A DNA stretch of 64,000 nucleotides from Hominenteromicrobium sp964531265 (lineage in GTDB: Bacteria > Bacillota > Clostridia > Oscillospirales > Acutalibacteraceae). Positions 16,959-24,739 of the stretch are shown piece by piece; positions within the stretch are counted from its first letter, which is position 1; each line of letters opens with the position of its first letter. Location of the stretch: the NCBI GenBank assembly GCA_964531265.1, contig CAZHDW010000013.1, positions 1 through 64,000 of the forward strand. Direction: 5' to 3'. The translations under genes were made by a program, and so were the position numbers. Under the pieces are notes generated by a model, which did not search any database, had not been told where the DNA came from, and was given only the letters and a program-made list of their open reading frames with translations.

Positions 16959-18011
16959 TTATTCAAGAACGATTTCTTTGTGCTGCTCTGCGGAATCGTA
17001 GATAGCCTGCATCATTCTAGATGTAAGAATATTTACATCGATGTGTGACGGAAGCTTCTCGCCGGACTTGCAGCAGTTTATGAATGCATCGATCTCGTTC
17101 TGGAAGTGGTCACGAACCCTAAAGTCAGGCTTATACTCAACGAGTGCGCCGTGCTCTGTGGTATAGACTGTGAAGTCCTGACCATACTGGAGACGGATAC
17201 CGCCCTTATCGCCGATAAAGTCGATATACTGCTCAGCAACGCCGATATTCTGTGCCCATGCACCGTGAACTGTGATAACGGGGCCATCGGTACGGATCAT
17301 AGCTGTTACGGAGTCGTCAACATCGTAGATGCCGTCAATCTTCGGAGGACCTGCCCACATATCCTTATATGCATATCCGGCAATATCCTTACCAAGCTTG
17401 CTGAATACTTCACCGGAAACTGTCTTTGCAATCGGATCACCGCAACAATACATAACGATATCGAGGTAATGAACGCCCCAGTCGATAAGTGCGCCGCCGC
17501 CTGCGATAGCCTTTGTTGTGAAAGCACCGCCGAGGCCCGGAATGGAACGATGAGCACGGAAGCTTACATAAACATGATAGACCTCACCGAGCTTACCCTC
17601 ATCAATGTACTGCTTTACAAGGTTAACAGCATTATTGAAGCGGTTAACAACACCAATGTTCAGCACCTTGCCTGTCTCATGCTGAACCTTCTGCATCTCA
17701 AGAGCCTCTGCGTATGTTCTTGCAGCTGGCTTCTCGCAGAGAACATTCTTGCCTGCACGGAGAGCATCGATAGCTATTGTAGCATGCACATTGTTCGGTG
17801 TGCAGACGGAAACAGCCTCGATCTCGGGGTCAGCCAGAACATCATGATAATCAACAACAGCAGTGCCGCAGCCGTACTTCTCAACAGCCTTCTCAGCACG
17901 CTCCGGGATAATATCGCAGAAATACTTGATCTCTGCCTCCGGATTGTTCATGTAGGACGGGATATGAGCGGAATTCGCTATAGTACCGCATCCGATTACA
18001 GCAATCTTCAT
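16959..18011 (-). CDS. Gfo/Idh/MocA family oxidoreductase
   Basis: 350 residues. It has an NAD(P)-binding GCGTIANSAHIPSY at the N-terminus, LCEKPA near 93-98, and GGGALIDWGVHYLD in the substrate domain. It begins at MKIAVIG, as is usual for the family. It is first in a two-gene operon with the TIM-barrel isomerase, with one shared terminator. The dehydrogenase probably supplies the keto-substrate for its partner. Confidence 0.87.
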   Translation of the reverse strand: MKIAVIGCGTIANSAHIPSYMNNPEAEIKYFCDIIPERAEKAVEKYGCGTAVVDYHDVLADPEIEAVSVCTPNNVHATIAIDALRAGKNVLCEKPAARTYAEALEMQKVQHETGKVLNIGVVNRFNNAVNLVKQYIDEGKLGEVYHVYVSFRAHRSIPGLGGAFTTKAIAGGGALIDWGVHYLDIVMYCCGDPIAKTVSGEVFSKLGKDIAGYAYKDMWAGPPKIDGIYDVDDSVTAMIRTDGPVITVHGAWAQNIGVAEQYIDFIGDKGGIRLQYGQDFTVYTTEHGALVEYKPDFRVRDHFQNEIDAFINCCKSGEKLPSHIDVNILTSRMMQAIYDSAEQHKEIVLE

Positions 18012-18131
18012 AATTATAAGCTCCTTTACTTAAAAGCCGAAGGGCAAAGAAATGCCGGCATCGGCAATAATATATTTACACGACGCCCTGTTTATTACCG
18101 CGACGCGTATATTCCATAAGCACGGACAGGA

Positions 18132-18638
18132 TCAATCCTCGTCCTTTTTTTCGTGCTCGCCCTTCTCGATCTGTCTGTGCAGACTTCTGAACACTTCGCC
18201 GTTCACGATATTCTCAGATTCGCCCGTCAGATTCATGGTAATGCGGTCAAGCAGCACGGCAAGCTGCTGCATTTCCTCCTGAGAAACGCCCTCAAACATC
18301 GAAGCGTCAAGAAGATCCATTTTTTCGTGTGCAAGCTCTCTTACGTGCTTGCCCTCATCAGTCAGATACAGCCTCTTGCATCTGAGATTATCCTTATCCA
18401 CCTCTTTTATGAGGTAGCCGGACTTTTGAAGCCGCTTCGTGGACAATGCAATGGAAGCCGGACTGACCTGAAGGCAATTTGCAATCTCAACCTGAGTGCA
18501 TCCGGGATTATCGGATACATAATTGAGCACCGGCATCTGCCCAAAATACAGCTTGAACTCATGAGTATGCTTCTGGTGGCACAGCTTTCGCACCAATTCA
18601 AGCTTATGAAGTCTGCCGATCAATTCATACGGTTCCAT
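18132..18638 (-). CDS. MarR family transcriptional regulator
   Basis: 168 residues from the ATG at 18638. An ATG at 18674 in the same frame overlaps the -10 hexamer of the gene's own promoter and cannot be the start. The winged helix lies at about 45-115 (VEIANCLQVSPASIALSTKRL then GYLIKEVDKDNLRCKRLYLT). The end is a charged tail. MarR proteins bind phenolics or redox signals. It is divergent from a nitroreductase whose start is 138 nt away, a common arrangement in which the regulator controls both genes. Confidence 0.88.
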   Translation of the reverse strand: MEPYELIGRLHKLELVRKLCHQKHTHEFKLYFGQMPVLNYVSDNPGCTQVEIANCLQVSPASIALSTKRLQKSGYLIKEVDKDNLRCKRLYLTDEGKHVRELAHEKMDLLDASMFEGVSQEEMQQLAVLLDRITMNLTGESENIVNGEVFRSLHRQIEKGEHEKKDED

Positions 18639-18672
18639 TAACGCGCCCTCTTCTTCCGATCTGTTTACTATC

Positions 18673-18700
18673 ATTATAACTTATCTGCCGAATTTGTCAA
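18673..18700 (-). promoter_or_regulatory. Sigma-A promoter of marR-type gene
   Basis: TTGACA (18700-18695) and TATAAT (18678-18673) are 16 nt apart on the minus strand. Its position fixes the translation start of the MarR gene downstream. Confidence 0.85.
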
Positions 18701-18720
18701 TGAACAACGTTTAATTTCAT

Positions 18721-18748
18721 TTGCTTTTTTGTATTATTGTGATATACT
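18721..18748 (+). promoter_or_regulatory. Promoter of the nitroreductase gene
   Basis: TTGCTT (18721-18726) and TATACT (18743-18748) are 16 nt apart. Together with the MarR promoter it makes a divergent pair with about 20 nt between the -35 boxes. Confidence 0.6.
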
Positions 18749-18776
18749 TACAGAAAGACTAAAAGGAGCCTGATAG

Positions 18777-19493
18777 ATGATGAATGATACGATAAAACTG
18801 CTCATGGAAAGAAAATCGGTTCGCGTTTTTGAAGAGCGAAATATTTCCCCTGAGATAAAATCCGCAATACTCGGCGCTGCAATGCGTGCTCCCACTGCCG
18901 GAAATTCCATGCTGTATTCCATAATCGATGTTACAGACCAAAGCCTCAAGGAGGCACTTGCGGTCAACTGTGATAATCAGCCGTTCATAGCTCAGGCACC
19001 GTTGGTTCTTGTTTTCTGCGCAGATTATCACCGCTGGTACAGAAAGTTCAAGCTTGCCGGCTGCGAGGATGTGCGTCCGCCCGAGCTGAGCGACCTCATT
19101 CTCTCCACAAACGATGCCGTCATCGCGGCACATGCCGCATGTGTAGCCGCCGAAAGCTTTGGTATCGGCTCCTGCTATATCGGGGACATCGTTGAAAACT
19201 TCGAAAAGAACAGAGAGCTGCTCAAGCTTCCCCACCAGGTAGCACCCGTCTCCATGCTGGTATTCGGCTATCCGACCGAGCAGCAGAAAAACAGAAAGCA
19301 GACTACGCGCTTTGCCGAGAGCTCTGTGATTTTCGAAAACAACTACCGCGAGCTCAGCGAAGATGAGCTTCTGGACATGATGCCGAATGACAGAACCAAG
19401 GCCTTTCACGACCGCAAGTATGTTTCTGAGTTTGCCATGGAAATGGTTCGCTCGGTAAATGCAATTTACGAAAACTGGAATCACGAGGATTGA
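18777..19493 (+). CDS. Nitroreductase family FMN-dependent oxidoreductase
   Basis: 238 residues. The opening RKSVRVFEE and AAMRAPTAGNSMLYSI are the FMN-binding segments of NfsA/NfrA-like enzymes, and ESFGIGSCYIGD is the second flavin-contact block. Members reduce nitro compounds, quinones or flavins with NAD(P)H. AAAGGAGC lies about 8 nt upstream; a second ATG three bases later is equally possible. Control by the divergent MarR gene is inferred from position. Confidence 0.9.
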   Translation: MMNDTIKLLMERKSVRVFEERNISPEIKSAILGAAMRAPTAGNSMLYSIIDVTDQSLKEALAVNCDNQPFIAQAPLVLVFCADYHRWYRKFKLAGCEDVRPPELSDLILSTNDAVIAAHAACVAAESFGIGSCYIGDIVENFEKNRELLKLPHQVAPVSMLVFGYPTEQQKNRKQTTRFAESSVIFENNYRELSEDELLDMMPNDRTKAFHDRKYVSEFAMEMVRSVNAIYENWNHED

Positions 19494-19521
19494 TATCCGA
19501 AAAGTAAATCAATATAAAACT

Positions 19522-19560
19522 GCCCCACCGTATGCTATGAGAGCGCACGGTGGGGCTTTT
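19522..19560 (+). terminator. Terminator of the nitroreductase gene
   Basis: gccccaccgt (19522-19531) pairs with acggtggggc (19547-19556), followed by tttt. Confidence 0.9.
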
Positions 19561-19570
19561 GCATTTACAA

Positions 19571-20066
19571 TTATTTTAAGGCTGCGAGAACCTTATCTAT
19601 ATCCTCGTCGATGCATATCGATCTGTCCTGTATTTCGGCCAGGGCAAGGCTATCGCTTTTGTTAAGCGCCGCATACATGGCATTACTGTTCGGCAAAGGT
19701 ATGTATGCAGTTATCTATGCAGGCATGGCAGGGATGATAGCAGCCGGTCATACCGCTGTTTGCTGCGTTGACTATTGCTCAGCATCTAAGGGTCGTAATA
19801 TCCCCCTTAAAAAGATAGATATCCCCCTCGAGTGGCATCAGCTCATTGATATCCGTTATGCCCTTATCAAGCAATTCCCGCTGTAAATACTCATTCTGAA
19901 TCGTCAAAAACTCTTTATCGATCTTCCCCGCCGGGCGAATATTCATCAGCGCCCTCAGCAGGGATTTTTGAGCGTCACCGTCCAACGGCACCAAGCTGTT
20001 GCGATAATCCCGGCTCTCATCGAGCAGGTAACGTATCAGGTATTCCCTACGTCTTTTCTGCTCCAT
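19571..20066 (-). pseudogene. Broken macrodomain protein-ADP-ribose hydrolase
   Basis: The ORF starts at ATG 20066 behind GGAGG. It encodes the helical N-terminal domain of Zn-dependent macrodomain hydrolases (REYLIRYLLDESRDYR, GITDINEL) and then the first macrodomain strand YLFKGDITTLRC. An in-frame TGA (19781-19779) follows, where the family has Asp. In the same frame the text resumes as AIVNAANSGMTGCYHPCHAC and IDNCIHTFA, which includes the zinc-binding Cys/His cluster, and then stops at TAA (19685-19683). The remaining two thirds are missing. A further 35-codon fragment in another frame ends at 19571. The gene is 15 nt behind an AEC transporter. Confidence 0.8.
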
Positions 20067-20081
20067 AAAGCTGCCTCCGTA

Positions 20082-21002
20082 TTAAAGCTGATACAGCGTT
20101 ACCATTAACGGTATCGTGATTATGCACAGCATCGTTGTTATGACATTTATTGAGCTTGCGTATTCGGCGTCCTTGTCGAATATCTGCGCAAACTGAACTA
20201 TTGTCGAGGCGGAGGGCGTTGTAGTCGCAAGCAGAGTTATCATCAATATACTTGTGCCGTTTGCGGCAAGCTGATTGATGCCTGTGAATTTCAGCAGAGG
20301 TATAACGATGAGCGGCACAAGCAATAGTCTGAGTGCTGCCACGAGCCATACCCTCTTGAACGAAAATATCCTCTTAATGCTCATTCCGCCTATCAGCATA
20401 CCCGTTACCATCATAGAGGCCGGGCCTATCATTGCTCCCACGGAATCCATTGTATCCTTAATAATTGCCGGAAGCTTTATTCCACACAGCAGCAGTATAA
20501 GGCCAAAGAATATCGATATCATGTTGATATTCACCAGTGCCTTTTTCATGCTGAAGCTCTTCTCTTCGCAAACCATTGCGCGCCCGTGGCTCCATATCAG
20601 CAGCATTTGGACAACACTGAAGCCACTTGTGTATATCACCCATTCCGGGCCGAGAATAGCCGAGATGAGCGGAATTATCAGATTACCTGCATTTGAATAC
20701 ATCACGGATGCCTGTTCGAGTGCATTTAAGCGAAAGACCCTCTTAAGAATTTCATTCAGCACCAGAAGAATAATATGTATAACGACAGCCGCTCCTGCCG
20801 CAAGCAGCAGGCCGTTTCGTACATCCTCGGTAAAATCCACCTGAAATGCCGAAATGGACACACAGGGCATTATGAAGTACATCGATATTCGTGAAAGCGT
20901 CTTGCTGTCCTCTGTTTTAAGCTTACCGCACTTTACGAGGACAAATCCCATGGCCATTATAAGCGCCAGTGAGATTATCTTTTTGATCAAAACAAGTATC
21001 AT
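20082..21002 (-). CDS. AEC (auxin efflux carrier) family transporter
   Basis: 306 residues with about ten hydrophobic spans in two five-helix halves. The first half has RISMYFIMPCVSISAF and the second half GTSILMITLLATTTPSAST, the crossover regions of the AEC/BASS-like fold. Bacterial members export or import small organic acids such as malate. It is upstream of the broken macrodomain gene on the same strand. The substrate is unknown. Confidence 0.88.
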   Translation of the reverse strand: MILVLIKKIISLALIMAMGFVLVKCGKLKTEDSKTLSRISMYFIMPCVSISAFQVDFTEDVRNGLLLAAGAAVVIHIILLVLNEILKRVFRLNALEQASVMYSNAGNLIIPLISAILGPEWVIYTSGFSVVQMLLIWSHGRAMVCEEKSFSMKKALVNINMISIFFGLILLLCGIKLPAIIKDTMDSVGAMIGPASMMVTGMLIGGMSIKRIFSFKRVWLVAALRLLLVPLIVIPLLKFTGINQLAANGTSILMITLLATTTPSASTIVQFAQIFDKDAEYASSINVITTMLCIITIPLMVTLYQL

Positions 21003-21150
21003 ATAAATCCCTCAAACTCCTTTATTGTCAGTATAATAATACGCCCAATTCGAGCGGTTGTAAAGAGCGCACAAAAAAGTGCGTCGGTCACAAACAAGCA
21101 ACTGTGGCGGACTAAAGTGTATTTTTCGGCTGCTTGCGAGCAATTAAAGC

Positions 21151-21185
21151 AAAAAAAGAACAGCATAGCAACTGCCATGCTGTTC
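21151..21185 (-). terminator. Terminator of the third Gfo/Idh/MocA gene
   Basis: gaacagcat (21158-21166) pairs with atgctgttc (21177-21185). The minus-strand RNA continues with seven U. Confidence 0.9.
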
Positions 21186-21204
21186 GAAAAAGCAATGAAA
21201 TTGA

Positions 21205-22338
21205 TTATGCCTCAAAAGCGATTGCCTTACCGCTCTCGCTACTCTCGAAGCAAGCCTCCATAATGCGAAGAACGCGGAGAGCATGCTCCTGAGTGACGAT
21301 CTGCTCAGCCTCGCCGCGGCAGGTCTCAACAAAGTTGCGGTACAGAGTGTTGTGGTCATAATCGAATCTCGGGAGATCGACCTCTTCAACGGACTCACCG
21401 CCGGATCTCGGAGCCATTGTCTTGGTAAGACCTGCGCCTGCCATGATCGGAGTTGCATCCTTATCATCCCAGGAAACAAGGCGAACCATCTTGCCGTCCA
21501 TCTTCCAGCTATTGATCATAGCGGAGCCCTTATCACCGTATACGCACCAGAGCGGCTCATTTACGAAGTGGCAGGTACCAACCTCAAGGTTAACGGTAAT
21601 ACCGCTCTCGAATGTGAGATGAAGCTGGAAGCCGTCATCGCACTCCGGATTTGTGATGTATGTGAAGTGGCAGAACAGGTTTGTGATCTTCTCCGGGATC
21701 ATCTTAACGATACGGTCGATGATATGTACGCCCCAGTCGAGCATCATGCCGCCGCCGTACTCCTTAACGCCACGCCAGTCACCCGGGATACCACGGCTGC
21801 CCATGATGCGGCACTTAATGTTGAAGATATTACCGATGAGCTTCTCATCATAGATCTTCTTGACCATCAGGAAATCCTCGTCCCACTCACGGTTCTGACG
21901 CGGATAGAATACCTTACCTGTCTCCTTGGAAACAGCCATAACATCCAGCATATCAGCACTGGACATCATAACCGGCTTCTCGCAGAGAACATGTTTGCCT
22001 GCACGCAGGGACTTGATAGCCATTTCCTTATGAAGGTGGTTCGGAGTAGCGATGAGGATAGCATCAACTGTCGGATCAGCAAGCATAGCATCGAAGCTTT
22101 CGAACACGTTGATGCCGTGCTCTGTAGCCCACTCGTTACGAGCCGGGTTGATGTCGTATACACCGGCAAGCTCCAGGAAATCCGGAAGATTTGTGTTCAT
22201 CTCGCCCGGGAACGGCGGAACATAGTCGATCTTTGTGCTCCAGATAGTGTTGCCCGTGCCGCTGTGGATACCCATAGCATGGCCGCTGCCCATACCGCCG
22301 ACGCCGACGATACCAATGCGGATCTTTTCAATACTCAT
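21205..22338 (-). CDS. Gfo/Idh/MocA family oxidoreductase (long form)
   Basis: 377 residues. The Rossmann motif is GVGGMGSGHAMG. An insertion of about 25 residues (SGTGNTIWSTKIDYVPPF region) comes before the next strand. LCEKPV and MMLDWGVHIIDRI are the family's conserved blocks. It differs clearly from the other two copies in the window, so it probably acts on a different sugar. It is monocistronic behind a long, about 140-nt leader. Confidence 0.86.
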   Translation of the reverse strand: MSIEKIRIGIVGVGGMGSGHAMGIHSGTGNTIWSTKIDYVPPFPGEMNTNLPDFLELAGVYDINPARNEWATEHGINVFESFDAMLADPTVDAILIATPNHLHKEMAIKSLRAGKHVLCEKPVMMSSADMLDVMAVSKETGKVFYPRQNREWDEDFLMVKKIYDEKLIGNIFNIKCRIMGSRGIPGDWRGVKEYGGGMMLDWGVHIIDRIVKMIPEKITNLFCHFTYITNPECDDGFQLHLTFESGITVNLEVGTCHFVNEPLWCVYGDKGSAMINSWKMDGKMVRLVSWDDKDATPIMAGAGLTKTMAPRSGGESVEEVDLPRFDYDHNTLYRNFVETCRGEAEQIVTQEHALRVLRIMEACFESSESGKAIAFEA

Positions 22339-22487
22339 ATTATTTCATCCTTTCTTCGCCATCGGCGAATCAAATACTACATATGAACGCACAGTTCTCA
22401 CGCCGATATGACGTCCTCATACAGCCGTACGCTCACGACCTCTGCCGCGATACATGCCCATATCCAGGCAAACAGCCGTCACTATTC
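22339..22487 (-). other. Long 5' leader of the third Gfo/Idh/MocA gene
   Basis: About 140 nt between the predicted transcription start and the ATG. It contains a 14-codon reading frame (MGMYRGRGRERTAV) and a short CGCC-GAT-GGCG hairpin close to the ribosome site. I recognise no riboswitch consensus in it. The rest of the 300-nt gap up to 22640 holds the promoter, an AT-rich stretch and the terminator of the aldo/keto reductase gene. Confidence 0.4.
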
Positions 22488-22515
22488 ATTATACTGATAA
22501 ATCTTTTAATTTCAA
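22488..22515 (-). promoter_or_regulatory. Promoter of the third Gfo/Idh/MocA gene
   Basis: TTGAAA (22515-22510) and TATAAT (22493-22488) are 16 nt apart on the minus strand. Confidence 0.7.
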
Positions 22516-22594
22516 GAGTTTTTTAGGAATTTTTCAAAAAATTAAGCGCTTCACTATCATAACTTCTATTGAAAAGCTCCATTTGCTCTCACAA

Positions 22595-22628
22595 AACATA
22601 AGCCATGCGAATATTTCATCGCATGGCT
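22595..22628 (-). terminator. Terminator of the flavoprotein-aldo/keto reductase operon
   Basis: agccatgcg (22601-22609) pairs with cgcatggct (22620-22628). The minus strand continues TTATGTTTTG. Confidence 0.75.
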
Positions 22629-22639
22629 CATGTTTTCAA

Positions 22640-23821
22640 TTATGATTTTTTCTTTTCTATGATCTCTGCAAAGTCACGCATGATGGACGGAACATCTATA
22701 TTCTGCGGACAGATACCGCTGCATGCACCGCAGCCCACACAACGAGCGGGATTTTCGGAATCCTTCTCCGTATCCATATTGAAGGCAAGCATTGAGCCCT
22801 CATTCTTTTCCTCATTGTATATCGCTATGAGCTTCGGGATGTCGATGCCCATGGGACACTCCTCTGTGCAGTAACGGCATCCGGTGCACGGAACGAGCTT
22901 GAGCATGTCGTTCACTATCTCGTCGAGGGTATTCAGTTCGTCATCGGTCAACGGATTCTCATTGCTGAATATCTCTACATTCTCAACTATCTGCTCCATC
23001 TGTGTCATACCGGACAGCACGACCATTACTCCCGGCAGATTCTGGAAGTATCTGAATGCCCATGACGCTGCCGATGCATCCGGCGCAGCAGCCTTCAGTT
23101 TGTTCAGCGAGGACTCGGGAAGGTTGATGAGCCTTCCGCCTCTGACAGGCTCCATAACGACAACCGAAACACCGTGCTTCTCAAAAATCACCTTATACTT
23201 ACTCATTGCGTCCTGGAGCTTAGCATCAAGGTAGTTTAGCTGTATCTGAACAAATTCGAATACGCCCTCGTACTTTGTGAGGAATGCATCGATTGTTTCG
23301 GCTCTGCCATGTGCCGAGAAGCCGAGGTGTGTGATTTTTCCCGCTTCCCTCATCTGCTTGAAATACTCAACGACGTTGAGCTCCTCATTCGTGTAGAAAT
23401 CGTAGGAGGATTCACATACATTGTGCAGCAGGTAGAAATCAAAATGGTCTACCTTACATTTTTCAAGTTGCTCATTGAAGATATCGGCCGGCGCATCGCA
23501 ATGGAAGTTGGAAAGATAGCCCTTAAAGCCGAGCTTATGATCCTCAAACTTCATCATATGTCCCGGGAATTTTGAAGCAAGATTCCATGTATCACGCGGA
23601 TAGCGGCTGAGTGCATCACCAATGAAAAGCTCGGATTCGCCGCCATGATAACGGAATGCGGTATCGAAGTAGTTTATACCGTGATTGTACGCGTAATCGA
23701 TTATCTCTCTGCCCTTTTCCCAGTCGATAACATCAGCGCCGTTTTCTTCCTTTGTGGGCAGTCTCATGTTACCCATACCGAGAAGCGAAAGCTTTTTGTC
23801 TTTAAAGTCTCTGTAGATCAT
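22640..23821 (-). CDS. Aldo/keto reductase with C-terminal 2x[4Fe-4S] ferredoxin domain
   Basis: 393 residues from the ATG at 23821, which follows AGAAAGGA by 8 nt; the longer reading from 23878 would overlap the previous gene and has no ribosome site. Residues 1-270 are an AKR barrel (GINYFDTAFRYHGGESE with catalytic Asp/Tyr; FYLLHNV). Residues 280-385 hold two ferredoxin clusters: CTGCRYCTEECP and CVGCGACSGICP. Such AKR-ferredoxin fusions are common in anaerobes and probably take electrons from ferredoxin or flavoproteins. The partner gene is a flavoprotein 34 nt upstream. Confidence 0.9.
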   Translation of the reverse strand: MIYRDFKDKKLSLLGMGNMRLPTKEENGADVIDWEKGREIIDYAYNHGINYFDTAFRYHGGESELFIGDALSRYPRDTWNLASKFPGHMMKFEDHKLGFKGYLSNFHCDAPADIFNEQLEKCKVDHFDFYLLHNVCESSYDFYTNEELNVVEYFKQMREAGKITHLGFSAHGRAETIDAFLTKYEGVFEFVQIQLNYLDAKLQDAMSKYKVIFEKHGVSVVVMEPVRGGRLINLPESSLNKLKAAAPDASAASWAFRYFQNLPGVMVVLSGMTQMEQIVENVEIFSNENPLTDDELNTLDEIVNDMLKLVPCTGCRYCTEECPMGIDIPKLIAIYNEEKNEGSMLAFNMDTEKDSENPARCVGCGACSGICPQNIDVPSIMRDFAEIIEKKKS

Positions 23822-23855
23822 TTTGAAGTTCCTTTCTGTATTTGATTTATGTTGA

Positions 23856-24395
23856 TTAACAATTTTTTCCAAGCTCATAGGCCCTGTTAAGGCACTCCGT
23901 GCTTATTTCTTCCGCATTAGTCACCCTTGTGGCCTGAACCATTCCGCGCACCTTAACGTTTCTGAGACATGCAATGAAGCCATCCAAAACGGTAACGGTG
24001 GAATCCTGATGCTGCTCAAAGCCGGCATTTGTTATAATGTAATAGCAATCTTTCTCGGGAAGATCACGAAACTCATGCTCTCTTGCATAGAATCTGTCTA
24101 TAAGGGTTTTGAGCTGGGCCGTGACATTGTAGAAATACACCGGTGTTGCAAGCACCAGAACATCGCATTGCAGGGCCTTTTCGACTATTTCACGCGCGTC
24201 GTCGGCTATGATGCAATCTGTCTTATTTCTTCTGCAATAATTGCAGTTCATGCAATAGCCTATCTTTTTGCTGCGAAGCTCTACTGTTTCAACAAGCATG
24301 CCCGCATCGGAAGCGCCCTGTGCGAATCTCTCAACAAGCTTAGCTGTGCTGCCGTTTTTTCTCGGACTACCGGAAATTATCAACACTCGTTTCAA
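23856..24395 (-). CDS. Flavodoxin-like NAD(P)H/FMN reductase (iron-sulfur flavoprotein type)
   Basis: 179 residues from a TTG at 24395 that follows GGAGG by 7 nt. Readings that start further upstream run through the ribosome site itself. The FMN phosphate loop is ISGSPRKNGSTAKL at 6-19. A CMNCNYCRR segment (near 49-56) resembles the compact Cys motif of iron-sulfur flavoproteins. ATPVYFYNVTAQLKTLIDR is the second flavin loop. It is first in an operon with the ferredoxin-fused AKR and is driven by a MerR-type promoter. Confidence 0.88.
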   Translation of the reverse strand: MKRVLIISGSPRKNGSTAKLVERFAQGASDAGMLVETVELRSKKIGYCMNCNYCRRNKTDCIIADDAREIVEKALQCDVLVLATPVYFYNVTAQLKTLIDRFYAREHEFRDLPEKDCYYIITNAGFEQHQDSTVTVLDGFIACLRNVKVRGMVQATRVTNAEEISTECLNRAYELGKNC

Positions 24396-24425
24396 AGCAT
24401 GTACCTCCAATGATATTATAAATAC

Positions 24426-24456
24426 ATTATAATACCTTGAGTAAACTCCAAGTCAA
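24426..24456 (-). promoter_or_regulatory. MerR-family-type promoter (19-bp spacer with dyad)
   Basis: TTGACT (24456-24451) and TATAAT (24431-24426) are separated by 19 nt, the over-long spacing that MerR-family activators correct. The spacer is filled by a dyad (24434-24453) whose half-sites read ACCTTGAGT and ACTTGGAGT on opposite strands, agreeing at 7 of 9 positions. No merR gene lies in the window. Confidence 0.75.
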
Positions 24457-24739
24457 CCCCTTCATTACAAAAACAGCCCTGAATTATGCACAAAGGTTTT
24501 GTCTGAAATTTATTAAAAATGACGTATTGCCTAAAAAGCAGTCATCAACCTCGTTTCTCTTAAGAGTTACGCAAACTAACTTCGAAGTAAAAATTGAAGC
24601 GAATACACGTGGCAAATAATTTTTCGAAAGAATATAAAAAGTCTCCCAAAGCTATTTCTTTTTCGAATTCAGTGTGCTATGATTAGCTCAAACAGAGAGC
24701 AGAAGGCTCTCTTAGAATTGCTTTTGCAAGGAGGAAGTT
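24457..24739. other. AT-rich intergenic region before the GH106-like gene
   Basis: About 280 nt with no plausible gene. Near its right end are a possible -10 box TATGAT (24678-24683) and a leader hairpin, gagagc (24695-24700) with gctctc (24706-24711), before AAGGAGG and the start of the glycosidase. I see nothing recognisable between 24460 and 24650. Confidence 0.5.

Noticed and set aside
18639..18674. ATG at 18674 as MarR start
   Set aside because: It overlaps the -10 hexamer of the gene's own promoter, so it would not be in the transcript.
19779..19781. Selenocysteine or recoded TGA in the macrodomain gene
   Set aside because: The family has Asp there, no stem-loop characteristic of selenocysteine insertion is evident, the downstream frame is also truncated, and other genes here end in ordinary TGA.
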